64,000 nt of DNA from Gnetum montanum (lineage: Eukaryota; Streptophyta; Gnetopsida; Gnetales; Gnetaceae), in the NCBI GenBank assembly GCA_015680685.1, contig MNCI01010471.1, forward strand, positions 188,001 to 252,000. Direction: 5' to 3'. The notes beneath the pieces are model-generated. The model made no database searches and had not been told where the DNA came from. It saw only the letters and a program-made list of their open reading frames with translations. A program made the position numbers and the translations under genes. Shown piece after piece: positions 9,849 through 21,321 of the stretch (position 1 is its first letter; every line of letters starts with the position of its first letter).

Positions 9849-10952
9849 GAGGATATGTTGCTGCTATTGGTGGGTGACCCAAACCTGCTTGACGCTAGTT
9901 TCTATAAGTGCTGGTCGGGGGATACCACCACTTTCTGCGGGATCTGTATCAATCTCACAAGGATGGATCTAGTGGGTTACCTTGGGGTGCTGATGGCAGG
10001 GGAGGTCATTTTGTTGATTGGGTGGGGATTACAAGATGTGGAGGGTTTCTTCTTTGGTCTAGTCCCAAAGCTTGCTAGTGGGTAGGTTCCCTAGTATGCA
10101 CTCTCTCCCCTTTGACAAGAGGCCACTGAGCTTATTGACCACTACTTTGTCCAGTTAGGGAGTGTTTGGAAGTTGCAGGCTGCCCATTTTGCTTGTCTTT
10201 GGTGCATGCATCTAGGGAGACTGGTGAATATCCTAAAGTTCTTCTTGGCTTCTCTGCATCAAGAATGGTAGGGGAGGCATTTGGTGCTTATCCTAGCATT
10301 GTGGAGGGAAGCTTGACCCTCACCTTTCATCTGCATGTACAGTTGATCACATCCCCTGGAGGGGGCCTCCTCCTCTTTTGCCCTTACATCAGGGGTAGAT
10401 GTCACGGGTTTAGGACAAGCATATGCATTTGCTATTGCTCCTCCTCAAAGGACAGATGAGCAGTCTCTTCTGGGATAATAGGCCATGCACCAGTAGCTAT
10501 GGTCCAAGTTCACAAAGAAGCTTTGTAGGATGGTGGTAGAAACAGAGGCTAGGGTGTGTGAATAGGAGCGTGTTAGGTGGGAGGTGATGCTCCTTCAATG
10601 GACCCAAGAGGTTCTTGCTAGGGCCCTAGTGGAGAGCTTGCGCTGTAGGGAGGAGGCTAAGGAGTAGCATTGGTTTCATCGAGGGCAATGTCTCTATGTG
10701 ATTATGGGAATTAATAGAAATGCTATGTGGACTACTTTGTGTTGCTATATTCAAGCAATTGCGATTGAATTCCTTCTTGACAAAACTCAAAAGTTGCTTG
10801 CTGAGGAGAGATAGGCAAAGGAGGAAAAATACAAGAACTTTTAGGAGGTAGTGACTTTCATGACCACACAACATTGGAGGGTGGTTTTGGATGGGATCCA
10901 CTCCTAGGAGAGGATCAGGTGTGCTTATACCTAGTTGCGACATCATGACTGA
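9849..10952 (+). pseudogene. LINE ORF2 C-terminal extension (L3)
   Basis: Continues the LINE after the solo LTR. Part 1 (9850-10083) reads GDPNLLDASFYKCWSGDTTT and later GLQDVEGFFFGLVPKLASG. A Glu/Arg-rich probable coiled coil lies at 10520-10660 (ETEARVCE-stop-ERVRWEV). Part 3 (10683-10952) begins GQCLYVIMGINRNAMWTTLC and ends near a RCAYT-stop-LRHHD-stop. The same three parts occur in L2, L4, L7 and L8. I cannot assign a function. Confidence 0.65.
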
Positions 10953-11444
10953 GGTGGTTTTTGTTGTCTATTATCGGGGTTTTCCCTTTGTTGTGTCCTT
11001 GTCTATTATTTGTGGTTTTTCCCTTGGTGGGTTTGTGTTCCCTTTAGTGGGATTGTCTATCTTACATTAGGCACCACCTTAGTGGACTATAGTTTCTTTA
11101 TTGGTTGTGATCCCTTGCGCTACTATTGGAGGGAGGGGTGGGCATGCGGGTAGTTACCCCCTAATGTCATGCTGTTCCTTTGGGGGGGTGTTTCTTCCTT
11201 AGACTGTGTCGGTTTGGGGTGGTTCTCCCCTTGAATTTTGTACTGGGGAAGGGTTCTCCTCTCCCCCTACTACTTGTACATATTTTCTTACATTAATTTA
11301 TCCTAACCTTTTTCCAAAAAAAAAAGAAAAAAAAAAGAAAAAAAATGCAAGATCTGTAACTTTTAAAATTTTTGAATTTTAATTTTGTTATATCTCAGGT
11401 TCAATTTCTCTTGATTTGACGGAGAAATAAGTGGGAATGGGAAC

Positions 11445-12400
11445 GTGAGTGAGAGAGAGGGTGATTTCGGTGCACGGGGTGACGATGGGGCAAGTGTCGG
11501 CAGAGCGGGTAATGTAGGTGGGGGTTTGGGTGCTATGAGTGCGGTAGGAGCAGGGGAGGAGTCGGTAGTGGACTCTACTTCGAGGGTGGTGGGTGGTGGG
11601 ACATTGGGTGTGGGGCATGTTTGTGGTAGCTTGGGGTCTAGGGTTCCTTGGGGGGCTCCTCCTCCTTGGTGCCTTGGGATCAGGGGTATCCAGGCGTGCA
11701 TTTGGAGGAAAGATTCCATTTGATTGTAGGTCAAGGCCATTTCGAGCAAGGTGCTAAGGACCATGAAGTTAAGTCTTATTGAAAAGTTTGTCTCAACTGG
11801 TGTTAGTCTTAAGCTAGAGCTAGTCAAGAAGTGGGTAGCGGTGTAGTGGAGCTTTTGTCTGGTTGTGGTTTGCAGTCTCCTAGGGGATTTGTTATTGTTT
11901 ATCTTCAAAATTGAGTCAGATTGGGATAAGGTTCTTTTGGGGGGCCTTGTTCTTTGGGGCCAGGGGATTGGCCCTCACACATTGGTGCGTTGGCCTGCAT
12001 CGAGATCTGGATTTGTTTTTGAGGGTGCTAGTGTGGATTTGAGTATTCGGAATACTATGGAAGATGTAAACACCTGCCTTCCTATGGGCATTGTTTGGGT
12101 TTTTGTGGAGAGTTTATAACATTTGATCAATTCACAAGATCCTTGGATAGAATGGGGTATGTGTTCTTTTGTGTTTGGCGGTGCTTACCAGCAAAGGATT
12201 TGGTGGAGGAGGTGGTTTTAGATCTCTCGACAAGAGAGGAGAAGGTGTAGGTGGAATATTAGAACGATGTGACTGAAACACCTATGGTGAAAATGCCTTC
12301 AGAGAATCACTATGGGATATGTGGAAAGGCAGGTCACATGATAGCGGATTGTCAGGTGGAACAAAAACACTAAGGCCAAAAGAAGCTTCAAGATGGGTGG
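11445..12400 (+). pseudogene. LINE ORF1 (L4)
   Basis: The N-terminal part is Gly/Val/Ser-rich and open for 92 codons (11445-11723). The middle part (11740-12120), in broken frames, resembles the DUF4283 domain of plant LINE ORF1 (LIEKFVSTGVSLKLELVKKW). Then SLDRMGYVFFCVWRCLPAKD leads to a knuckle, YGICGKAGHMIADC, in which the first Cys of CX2CX4HX4C has become Tyr. The protein would bind LINE RNA. The minus-strand open frame over 11363-11908 is an antisense shadow. Confidence 0.65.
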
Positions 12401-12861
12401 ATGGTTGTAGCCTACCGAGGGGGTGGGGGGCAACCTCGGAATGAGGTGTAGGTTACTTTAGGATTGCAGGCCCATGAGAAAAGCTCTATGGTGGATTTGA
12501 GGGTGATGACAATACTATTGTAGGAGGGTACCAAGGTCCCAGTGGAGGATACTTGGGAGGGCTTGGGAAAGGCGGCACCTTTGTAGGTTGGCCAGGAGAA
12601 GGTTACACCAGGGTCCCTGGTTTTTTGGGCCGGGGGTGGGGGATGTGGTGGCATGGGGGTGGAGGCTTTTGGCTTCCCCCATGGGTGGGTGGGTGTTTGT
12701 CCTTAAGGGGAGCCCTTGCCATGAATGTCAAAAATTACAAGGTGAGGTGCTTCTCTGGATGGGGCGTTTTCGGTCCTCCTAGAATTAGGCAAGGTCAGGA
12801 GACCACTTGGGGGTTGAAAAGACTATCCAGGAGGTGTACAAAGAGTGCTCAACTGGCAGAC

Positions 12862-13620
12862 CATGAGAATTGTAGGGGATAGGGTGCCCCTTACAAGCGA
12901 AATATCCTTAAGGAGATTGTTTGTAGGGAGCATTGTGATGTTGTTTGTTTGCAAGAGACAGAATTTCAACAACACGAATGGCATTGGTTATGTTGGCTTG
13001 ATAGGCAGATGCATTGTTATGTTGGCTTGATTTGTAGATGCACTTTGTGACTTGTCAGAGGAGGGTTGGGGTGTTGGCCTCCCTTTCCCGTTGGCCTTTC
13101 AAGACTATAGATGCATCTAGGTGGAGTATCACTAGATAGGAATTTGGCTCACGAACTTCTATGATGCACATTAGTGGGAGGAGCGGTTGAGGAAGTTGCA
13201 GAGGATTGCTCCATAGATCTTGGATTGGGGGAAGTGGATTCCGGTTGGGGATTTCAATTAAAGGTTGTATGCATGGGAGAAGTTCGATGGGGGGACTCAA
13301 GAGCCTCCTGGGGCACAACCATTCATGCAATTTCTAGTAGCTCATGGGTTGGTGGACATGGACATCAGGGGTTGCTAGTTCACGTGGTGTAACCAAAGAA
13401 AAGGCAAGGATAGGGTCATGGTCAAGATTGATAGGGTTTGGGTGGGCTTAGTGTTGTTGCTGGATTTTGTTTTTTTTTTGGGTTGGGGGGGGGGGGGGGG
13501 GGGGGGGTGATGGCCTTTGAGCACAAGTCGTTGTGCCAAGTGGGTCCTTTGGTGTTGAGGTGGTTGACGTCATTCCAATTTGAATGATTTTGGTTGGCTA
13601 ATCCTTGGTTGAGGTTGTTG
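12862..13620 (+). pseudogene. LINE APE endonuclease domain (L4)
   Basis: Starts at the MRI following agaccatg, as in L3, L5 and L7. It includes CDVVCLQETEFQQHEW (with the catalytic Glu of the QE motif), IPVGDFN-stop-RLYAWEKFDG and FTWCNQRKGKDRVMVKIDRV. The last motif shows that the TAG in the corresponding place of L3 was once CAG (Gln). A run of more than 20 G at 13481-13507 breaks the region before the SDH motif. Confidence 0.75.
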
Positions 13621-14119
13621 GTGGAAGAGATTGAGGACTACCCTTCCCCCATTGGCCCCAGGGAGTTTCTTAAGTAGGGGTTGACTTAGTTGAAACAGAG
13701 CACAAGTGCGTTGAAGTTGGAGGATAAATTTTCATTTAGGTCTTGTCGTGGGTTGTTATTGGAGCATTTAGCAGCAATTTAGGTAGTGCAGGGGCAGAGG
13801 TAGGGGTTGGAGGATGACAAGGGCGAGGTGCTTGCGGAACTTCAAAATTTGGATGTTGAGGAGGAAACCTATTGGTGGCAATCGGGGAGTGCATGTTGGC
13901 TTCGGGAGGGGGATAGGAACACTCATTTTTTCTTTGTGGCTACCAATTTGGCACAGATCTCCAAACAAATTCATAGTATTAATGTTGCAGGTGCTATGGT
14001 GGAAAGGAAATAGGTCGCTCATGCCTTGATGGCTTATTGGTCAAGTATTTGGCAGTAGAAGGAGACCACACCTCTCTCTATTGATATTGGGTGGATCCTG
14101 GATGAAGCCGATCATTGAC

Positions 14120-15290
14120 GATTGTTGGCCTTGTTCAGCATGGGAGAATTAGGGGAGGCTCTTGCTTCTATGATAGGGGGGAGGGCGTCAGGGCCTGACG
14201 GTTGGCCTATGGAATTTTTTAAAGCTTTTATTGATGTTTTGGAGGATAATTTACTGGATGCCTTTAACACCATGTTGCGTTGGAGGCAGGTCTGGGGGGA
14301 GATCAATTGCTCTTGATTGATGCTTATCCCCAAGATAGCTAATCCCGCAACCCTTGCCCACTTCTGGCTAATTGGGATGCGCAACACTCTGCTTCGCTTG
14401 TTTACATAAATGTTGGTGACCAGGTGGGGCCCATGATGCTGTGATTAGTTGGGTAGCAATAGGTAGGATTTGTCAAGGGTAGGTTAATTCAAGACTAGGT
14501 TATTCTGGTGTAGGAAGTGATGCAGTCGTTGAAAGAAACTAAATACCTAGGTATGTGCCTCAAACTTGATATTACGATAGCCTATGACATGGTGTCTTGG
14601 AGTGCACTCAAGGATATCATGTTGCGAAAAGGTTTTCATTGGGACTTTGTGGATCTTTGTGTGCATATCTAGATGTCGAGGGCCTTCTTGCTAGATTTGG
14701 AGTGGCAGCTTTGGGGGTTCTCCTCCTGTGGTAGGGGGTTATGTCAAGGGGATCCCGTTTCATCGTATTTGTTTATCCTTGTCATGGATGTGATGTAGGC
14801 CTAATGCACGGCAGAGAGGGTGAGAGGTTTGGAAATTGGGGGTGTCAGTTGCCTGGTTGAACATTACATTGATGATACCATTTTGTTTTCTTGGGTGGTA
14901 GCATCTCAAGTGTTTGTGATCAATAGGGCGCTGCAATGTATGGTTGATGAGATTGGATTCTAGATCAATCAGGTTAAGTCTATTGTCCATCTGTTAAATA
15001 TAGATGCTAGGGTAAGGGGTTGGATTATGCAAATTCTAAGGGTCTTACTAGGATCCACTGAAGACATTTATTTTGGTTGCCTTTGTATGATTGGCATCGA
15101 TGGCATGTGTGGGGTGGTCTCATTTGAAGGATGTAGGATAAGATTGGTCATTTGACAGCTTGATTCTTAACTTAGGCTAGGAGGTCCTTGTTGGTGACAT
15201 TGGTTCTTTTGGCTATTGCTGGGTTCACAGCTTTGGTTGCTTCCCCCCCGATAGACATCATACAGAAAATCAATTAGTTGATTAGGAACT
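14120..15290 (+). pseudogene. LINE reverse transcriptase (L4)
   Basis: Blocks include ASGPDGWPMEFFKAFIDVLE, LDAFNTMLRWRQVWGEINCS and, at 14865-14879, YIDDT, a variant of YADDT that keeps both catalytic Asp residues. The thumb region has LLAIAGFTALVASPPIDIIQ and LIRNFTWLVGKGGD. It lies in several frames with many stops. Confidence 0.75.
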
Positions 15291-16179
15291 TCACATGGTT
15301 GGTGGGTAAAGGGGGTGATTGCATGCATCTAGTTAGAGGGGATTTGGTGGCCAGGCCTAGAAATGCTGGGGGGCTTGGGATCCTCTGATTTTGGGATGTC
15401 ATTGCAATGGGGTATCAAGGGCTTCTTAATCAATTGCTTTGGCATGAACACAGCCTGGCCCAATGGATTACTCTTATGAACAATAAATATTGGCAATGGG
15501 ATGCCATTGTGCGTAACTCTTATATCTAGTGGGCATTATGCACACATGCATGGGTGATGGCGTTGGAGCTTTTGGGTTGCCACCAAAGTAGTTGGTCAAA
15601 GCTAAGTATTCGGAGGTTAGGGGATGGCAGGGGTTATAGAAGGGCTGACTTCCAGAAAAAATGAAAATTTTTATCTGGCTTGTTAATCGTTCCACTATCC
15701 CCATGTGGCATGAATTACAATGACCAAGGGTTAATGTCAAGGCCATGTGTCCTTTTTGCATCGTAGAATTAGAAACTGTTGCCCACTTTATTTTTTAATG
15801 CCCATTTCTACAGAAAGTTTGCTAGGCTACGAAGATTCAGCCGGTGTTTGTGTTTGATGGTGATTCTTGGCCTACTACGATCTTGTGGGTGCTCTGGAAA
15901 ACGTGGAACTACAGAGTTTTTCAGGGGTCTTGCCACCACCTTCGGCACAGGTTGTTGCAGTTGGGGTGTGGCTTTGGCGGGAGGTGCATTTGGCGATGGG
16001 GATAGTATGAGCTGTCTTGTATGGAGTACTAGGAGAACTCGATTCTCTGGAATATGGTTTACAGGGTAGGATGGGTGGATGTGTTGGCTTTGCTTAGGGG
16101 GAATCTTGATGTGGAAGATGGATACTCTTATACCAATTGGCAAGGGGATAGTACATGCTTTAGGTGGATGTGCTTGATC

Positions 16180-17390
16180 TTACAGAGGGAGCAATTGTGA
16201 AGTATGTGCATGTGCTGGTGGAGGGGGAGGAGGTGTTGCTTAGGGGGTGGGGGTTGCAAGATGTTTAGGATTTTTTCCTAGGGTTGGTGCCCAAGATTGG
16301 GAGTGGTCAAGTCTTGAAGTCGGCCTTGGACCCTCTATGGCAGGATGTAGATGTTATAGTCGATAGGTTTGTCATGCACTCTAGCAATGCTTGGAAGTTG
16401 CTAGGAGTACACTTTAGTTTCATGTGAAGCCTCCGAAGGGGGTATATGGTTAATGTGCCTTGTTATTTCTTGGCGGCGTTGTTGTGGTAGAGGAGGGGTA
16501 CACATTCGGGCCTAATTTTCACTCTGTGGCGGGTGGCTTAGGGGGAGGTTCGATTGGAACCAAGGGCGATGTATGGTCGTTGGTAGCCACGCTGCTTTCC
16601 ACCAGTGGTGGTGGACCTTATAGTGGAGTCAGAGGATTTTGATGACCAATGGGGGTTGTTGGGTCTACATGCAAATGAGGGTTCTAGGGGGGCTGCCTTG
16701 AGGGTGTTGGCTTTGTCTTCGGAACAACAATGGGGGAGAGGCTGGTTGAGGAGGGGTTTGGAGCTATAGGGGAGCAAGGGATTGAGGAATGGCTCTCCTA
16801 TGGTAGAGGCGGTGGTTGCGCAGGCTTGAGCGGATGAGCATGCTCTTTGGTAGGCAAAATGGTAGTAGAGGGAAGAGGAGTTCTAGTAGTAGCTAGAACA
16901 GATGTAGCATTGACATGAGGAGGAATCAAAAGAGGAGAAGAGGCACATGGACCTAGCATAAGTAGTAGCAGTAAATGCACTGCAGCCTGCCCTGCGGAAA
17001 AAGATCCTAGAGCAAATTCAGGAAGAGGTGTGTCAATAGGAGGCCCAGGAAAGGGAGGATCAGGATTGCAAGGAATAGGAAGAGAGGTAGGCGGCCTAAA
17101 TTCAGCAACACCTGGATCAAGCACATGAGAATGGAGTGTGGGGGGCAATGCCCCTATGTGATAATGAATATTGGCTGTAACATGCCTTGGGGGATCCTAA
17201 GAAAGCATGTCAGATGGAGGGGGAAGGACCCTCACCCTTATGCAAAGGGGGCAAAGTGGAATTCGTAAGAAAAGTTGAAGCCTTTAAGGATTTTCAGTAG
17301 ATAGTGGCTTTTGTTGATACAGAGTAGCACATAGTTGTTTTGGATGCTATTCATGGTTAGAAGTGGGTTATATGCTGCAGTATGTGCTTG
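16180..17390 (+). pseudogene. LINE ORF2 C-terminal extension (L4)
   Basis: Contains GLQDV-stop-DFFLGLVPKIGSGQ with an intact Gln where L2 and L3 have TAG. A gap-rich middle follows, then a block beginning in the sequence atgcccctatgtgataatga that matches the CPYVIM start of the terminal block of L8 and L2. It ends near 17395. Confidence 0.55.
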
Positions 17391-17399
17391 TCATGCCAT

Positions 17400-18690
17400 A
17401 TATAGGTGGTGACCTTGGGCTTCTCATGGTCCAGTTTCCTTGTTTCGTTGGGTCTTTTGGCTAGATAAAATTTCGAACCAATGGATCTGTCTTCATTATA
17501 GTACGTGTAGGGGGTGAAGTCACGGAAGCTATGAAATGGGGCATAGCCACTAAAACCAACATAGCAAGCACAACCCATCCCTTCTGGGTGAGAACGATTT
17601 GACCAATGCTCGATCAAGTGTTCCATTTTCTATACCAACTTTGACCAAGTTCAATGCCTCCCCTAATCAAAAAGTAGGATACCTATGTAGGAATCCTGAC
17701 GAGTTCTTTGAAGAATCCCTATCATTTGAGATATTCTGCTTCCAACTCTAGCATCAACGTTGAGCATGAAAAGGGTTGGCTTCCCCCTATTAATTTCTAA
17801 CCCCACTTCCAGAGTCATTCGATGGAGAGCCTGATCAATCGCCTAAGCCTGTGCCATTGTCCCTCACAAAAGAAGCATAGTGGTTTCCACATAATGTTTT
17901 GCTAAGCATTCCACCCCAACAATCTCTAAACCATTAACACCTTCCACTTTGCAATATAATTGTGAAGTATCCATTGCTATGATAAGTAGAAGAGGAGACA
18001 ACGGATCAGCTTGCCTAAACCCTTGGCCAAGGGAGGAAAACCCTCAAAGTCTACCCCCAATATCAAAAGAGTATGCTACAATTGAATGCATAAGTTCACA
18101 AAATTGGAGTTAAATCTCTTGTGGATCATGATCGTGGATAGAGCATCCCAGTTAACTGTATCATATGCTTTTGTAATATCCAGCTTTAAGCACTCTCCAG
18201 GGAACCCTGCCTCCAACATCGAATGAAGAACCTCTTGCATCAAAAGTACCTAGTCCTGTAAGAATCTACCTTTGATGAAACCTACCTGATGCTCCCCAAC
18301 CAGTCTTGGCATCAGCGGGACCAAATGTTGGACCAACATTTTTTTGAAGACTCGGAGTAGAACATTACAAATACCAATTGGCAGAAATTGCAAAGAATCT
18401 GTAGAGTTGGGTTGCTTTGGAAGAAGGAAAATCCTGGAACAATTAATCTCCTTGTGAACTTGCTGCCACTATAACATCAGGTTAAAGGCATCCAACATGT
18501 TTTGCCCCAGCAGACCCACAAAAGCCTTGAAAAACTTAATAGTCCAGCCATTTGGGCCAAGGGCCTTGTCCATCTTCATTGATGCCATCACCACTTCCAA
18601 TTCCTGAAGCATGAATGGGGCTAACAATAGTTGGTTCTCAACTTCTCCTAAAGCTCTTTGCACCTATATAGATAGCGACAATGTGTGTCT
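17400..18690 (-). pseudogene. LINE reverse transcriptase (L5)
   Basis: Contains KALGPNGWTIKFFKAFVGLL, GQNMLDAFNLML, GFIKGRFLQD, ECLKLDITKAYDTVNWDALS (motif A) and GLGKLIRCLLF in a shifted frame. The catalytic YADDT is replaced by YVETT, so the Asp pair is lost. The thumb region (LTQKGWVVLAMLVLVAMPHF) is at about 17600-17540. An 89-codon open frame over 17357-17626 is a shadow of this thumb region. Confidence 0.8.
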
Positions 18691-19149
18691 CTTGCCCGAG
18701 ATTTTAGCCCAGTAATCACTTATCACCCTTGCTATTTCCTGAGGGTCCTCAAGGGTGGATCCATTTTGCACCAAATGGAGCATTTGGTTTGCCTGTCCTA
18801 AAGATTTTGGTAGCCTCAAAGAAGAACCACATATTCCTATCCCCCTCCCTTAGCTAGCGTATTCGAGCCCTTTGCTTTCAGTACAATTCTTCTTCTACTG
18901 AAAGGTCTTGGAGATGTCAGAGAATTGCATTTTCCTCCCTTTTGAGATGTGCCCCAAATTCTTGTTGTGTTTGGATGTCTACAAGATGCTGTTGGAGCTC
19001 CCTCTTGCTGGTCCTAAAGGAGAATTTGTCCTCTAGTTTTTTAGACTAGATAGCCCATTTAAGTTGGAGGAGACCTTCCTTAAGGAAATCCTATAGGTGT
19101 CTCCGGTTGGAGAAACAACCCTAGATCTCCTTAATAGGAGGTCGGGGGG

Positions 19150-19845
19150 AGAGTGTGGAGGGAACCATATGGCTTACCCAGATGGCAAATGATGAAGCGA
19201 TGATTGGATGCTTGCCTGTCCTTCCTAGAGACTTGGATATCAATGTGCATCAAAAGTTAGAGCTCACCCACACTTGATCAATTCTAGATAGAACCCAATC
19301 CTTTTCCCTTCGCTTATTACTCCAGTTGAAATGTTAGTCTTTTATCTCCATATCCACAAGGTCATGGGATTCCAAAAATGATAGAAATTGTTGAGAACTA
19401 GGAGGGTCTATGTTATCCTCCCCAAATTTTTTGCAAGGATTTAAATGTTGGTTGAAATCACCAACTAAGATCCATCTACATTTGTTAGGCACCAACGAGG
19501 CACCCCTCAACTCTTGTAGTCTTACTTCCCAGATTTGGGCCCCATAAAAGTTGGTAACCCATAGGCTAGATGAACATATAAAGTAATTATGCTCTAGGTA
19601 GATGAGTTGACCAGGTTAAAAGGTAACCTTGAAAGAATAGCTAAACCTCCTGCCCGACCTTGACATGCAACCAGTTGTATATGCCATTCTTTTCACTTTA
19701 GATAGTGGAATTTAGTCTACTACAATTTTGTCTCCTAGAGACAGACTATGTCACATTCTTGACTTTGAATAATCTCTTTCAGGGTATTTCTTTTGTAAGG
19801 CATACTTGATCCCTTACAGTTCCATGAGAGGATCCTCATGGTCTA
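19150..19845 (-). pseudogene. LINE APE endonuclease domain (L5)
   Basis: Begins MRILSWNCKGSSMPYKRNTL followed by KEIIQSQECDIVCL and a TAG where the catalytic QE motif is expected. It runs to about 19150 with SEGKRIGFYLELIKCG, equivalent to the RIDRVWV region of L4. Several stops. Confidence 0.7.
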
Positions 19846-20099
19846 CCAACTGACCTTTTCATATAGACCTCTTTCAAGGTCGACTGTGGCCCCAAATTGA
19901 TCTCCATTTGTGTCTTCTTGTTGTGAGCGATTGGTGTAGGAGGCCTGCCTGGCATCCCCAAATCCGGTGAAAAGGGAAAAGCTCCAAGCTCCTCTACCAC
20001 AAGGTCTAAGATCTCTGTCATTTTGGGTATCAAAGCTTCGCTCACGATTGACACCCAGTCTCCTAACGGGGGAAGCTCTACCCCTTTTCTTGTCAGGGT

Positions 20100-21187
20100 A
20101 GGATTTGAGGAGCAGGAAGCATCCCACGCCTTGGGGAAACTGCCTTCCATGGAAATTGGCCTAGGAGCGGACCCATCTGGCATTGGTTGAGGGTTGGAAA
20201 ACGTAGTAGGAGTCGGTTCCACCATCGGATGCCCATGATGTCCCACCCAAACCCAACCATCCACATTCATCTTAGGAGGGGCCTATCCTTTGGCATGGAA
20301 GTTGCACATGGCGGCTAGGTGGTTCCCCTTTTCACAAATGGAGCAGCTGGGGCCTAGTTGGCCTGAGTGTGGCTTGTTTGCAGACAAATTTTCATATTCC
20401 ACCACAATCCTCTCTTCTTCCGACAGAAGCTCTAGGGCTATCTCTTGCATCAAATCCTAGGAAGATAGCAATCTCCATACACAAAAACACACACATTACA
20501 TGGAGTCCGTGAATTTCTCAAAAGTAATAAACTCTTTGAAAAAACTAGCGAGGGCTTTTAGAAACTCAGGTGTCCACATCTCCCAAGGGATACCTGAGAT
20601 TTGGATCCACATAGGAACATGAGAAAATAGGTCTGCGTCTTAGTGGGCACCAGGGCACCACAATGTTAGCGCCAACCCTTGCACCTCGTAAAACCAAGGA
20701 CCCCTGAAACCCACCACCCACCCCACACCCCCCTGCCCCACAATAAAAAAATGAAACAAAGCTTTGTCATGGTCCTCTCCCAATCAGAACACAAAGAGGA
20801 GGAGTTCCTTTGAGAGGTTGCACACCTCATCCCCTAATCCCCATGTTTGAAGAGCCCATTTTCTAATCAAATCAAGCGTAGGGCAAGCCCTAGATGACAC
20901 GAACTTACCAATTAAGCTTTGTTCCATTGTCTGAACCCCCTCAGAAGGAGGCCTATGAACCTTCAGCCGCATAGAACCCTTCCTTCAGGAGCATGCCTGA
21001 ATGCCACCATCGCCTCGGCGCCAGCCCTCCCCATCACCAAATGCAGCCTCCTCGCTCCCACACCCCTCACATGTCCCACCAAAAGCATTACCACTCTGTC
21101 TTGCGAGGCCAACAGGACCCTCCTTGACCAACACAGGATGCGGAGCCACTGAGCCCCCACCACCCTCACCTGCTCCCTCCCCTGCAC
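20100..21187 (-). pseudogene. LINE ORF1 (L5)
   Basis: From the 5' side: a start region (21187-20963), then MEQSLIGKFVSSRACPTLDL with IRKWALQTWGL (20930-20810), which fits the DUF4283 domain of plant LINE ORF1. An intact knuckle, CSICEKGNHLAAMC, lies at about 20345-20305. The open C-terminal part runs 144 codons (20270-19836) with MNVDGWVWVGHHG and a Pro/Ser-rich stretch. It ends just before the endonuclease start, as in plant LINEs where ORF1 and ORF2 nearly touch. Confidence 0.7.
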
Positions 21188-21189
21188 TT

Positions 21190-21321
21190 TGGTTAAGATT
21201 TATAATGTTTATGATGATTGTTTTTCTTTAGTTATAAGCATTAAGATGTCACATGCCCAAGTATTATGGTGTGTGTAATTTAATCATGGTTTATTTCAAG
21301 TATAAATTTTGGGGTGTGACA
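21190..21321 (-). repeat. Possible LTR fragment starting TGTCACACCCC
   Basis: Between L5 and L6. Read on the minus strand from 21321 it begins TGTCACACCCCAAAATTTAT, reminiscent of the starts of chromovirus-type plant LTRs, and is unlike the LINE. Only about 130 bp and no partner LTR is seen. Confidence 0.3.

Larger units (their letters stand above)
5500..11345 (+). mobile_element. LINE copy L3 (ORF1 end, EN, RT, zf-RVT, extension)
   Basis: The most complete LINE 3' part in the window. In order: end of ORF1 with a CCHC knuckle (5720-5762); APE-type endonuclease (6150-6830); RT (7363-8450, with YADDT at 7983-7997); zf-RVT region with CPICYTCKESGLHLFLQC (8870-8930); a solo LTR insertion (9212-9848); C-terminal extension (9849-10952); 3' UTR; and an A-rich tail (11317-11345) after taacctttttcc. 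About 180 bp of the RT fingers are replaced by a poly-G tract and an N at 7340-7362. Many TAG stops: it is dead. The 5' boundary is approximate. Confidence 0.85.
11440..17395 (+). mobile_element. LINE copy L4, nearly full length, 3' truncated
   Basis: The fullest LINE here: Gly-rich ORF1 start (11445), DUF4283-like part, knuckle (12309-12356), endonuclease (12862-13620), RT (14120-15290), zf-RVT region (15290-16150) and the C-terminal extension (16180-17390). It stops near 17395, inside the last conserved block, where the opposite-strand copy L5 begins; no poly(A) remains. A poly-G run at 13481-13507 interrupts the endonuclease. Frameshifts and TAG stops are frequent. Confidence 0.85.
17396..21190 (-). 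mobile_element. LINE copy L5, antisense, 3' truncated
   Basis: On the minus strand from about 21190: ORF1 with a DUF4283-like part and CCHC knuckle, endonuclease (starting near 19845), and RT down to the thumb region at about 17400. zf-RVT and the extension are missing. It abuts the 3' end of L4 tail to tail. Stops are again largely TAG on the coding strand. Confidence 0.82.

Noticed and set aside
11363-11908. 181-codon minus-strand Pro/Thr-rich frame
   Set aside because: Antisense to the Gly/Val-rich ORF1 start of LINE L4; composition explains it.
17357-17626. 89-codon minus-strand open frame that looked like an organelle-type protein
   Set aside because: A neighbouring frame on the same strand reads LTQKGWVVLAMLVLVAMPHF, which matches the RT thumb of LINE copies L3 and L8. 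The open frame is a shadow of LINE L5.
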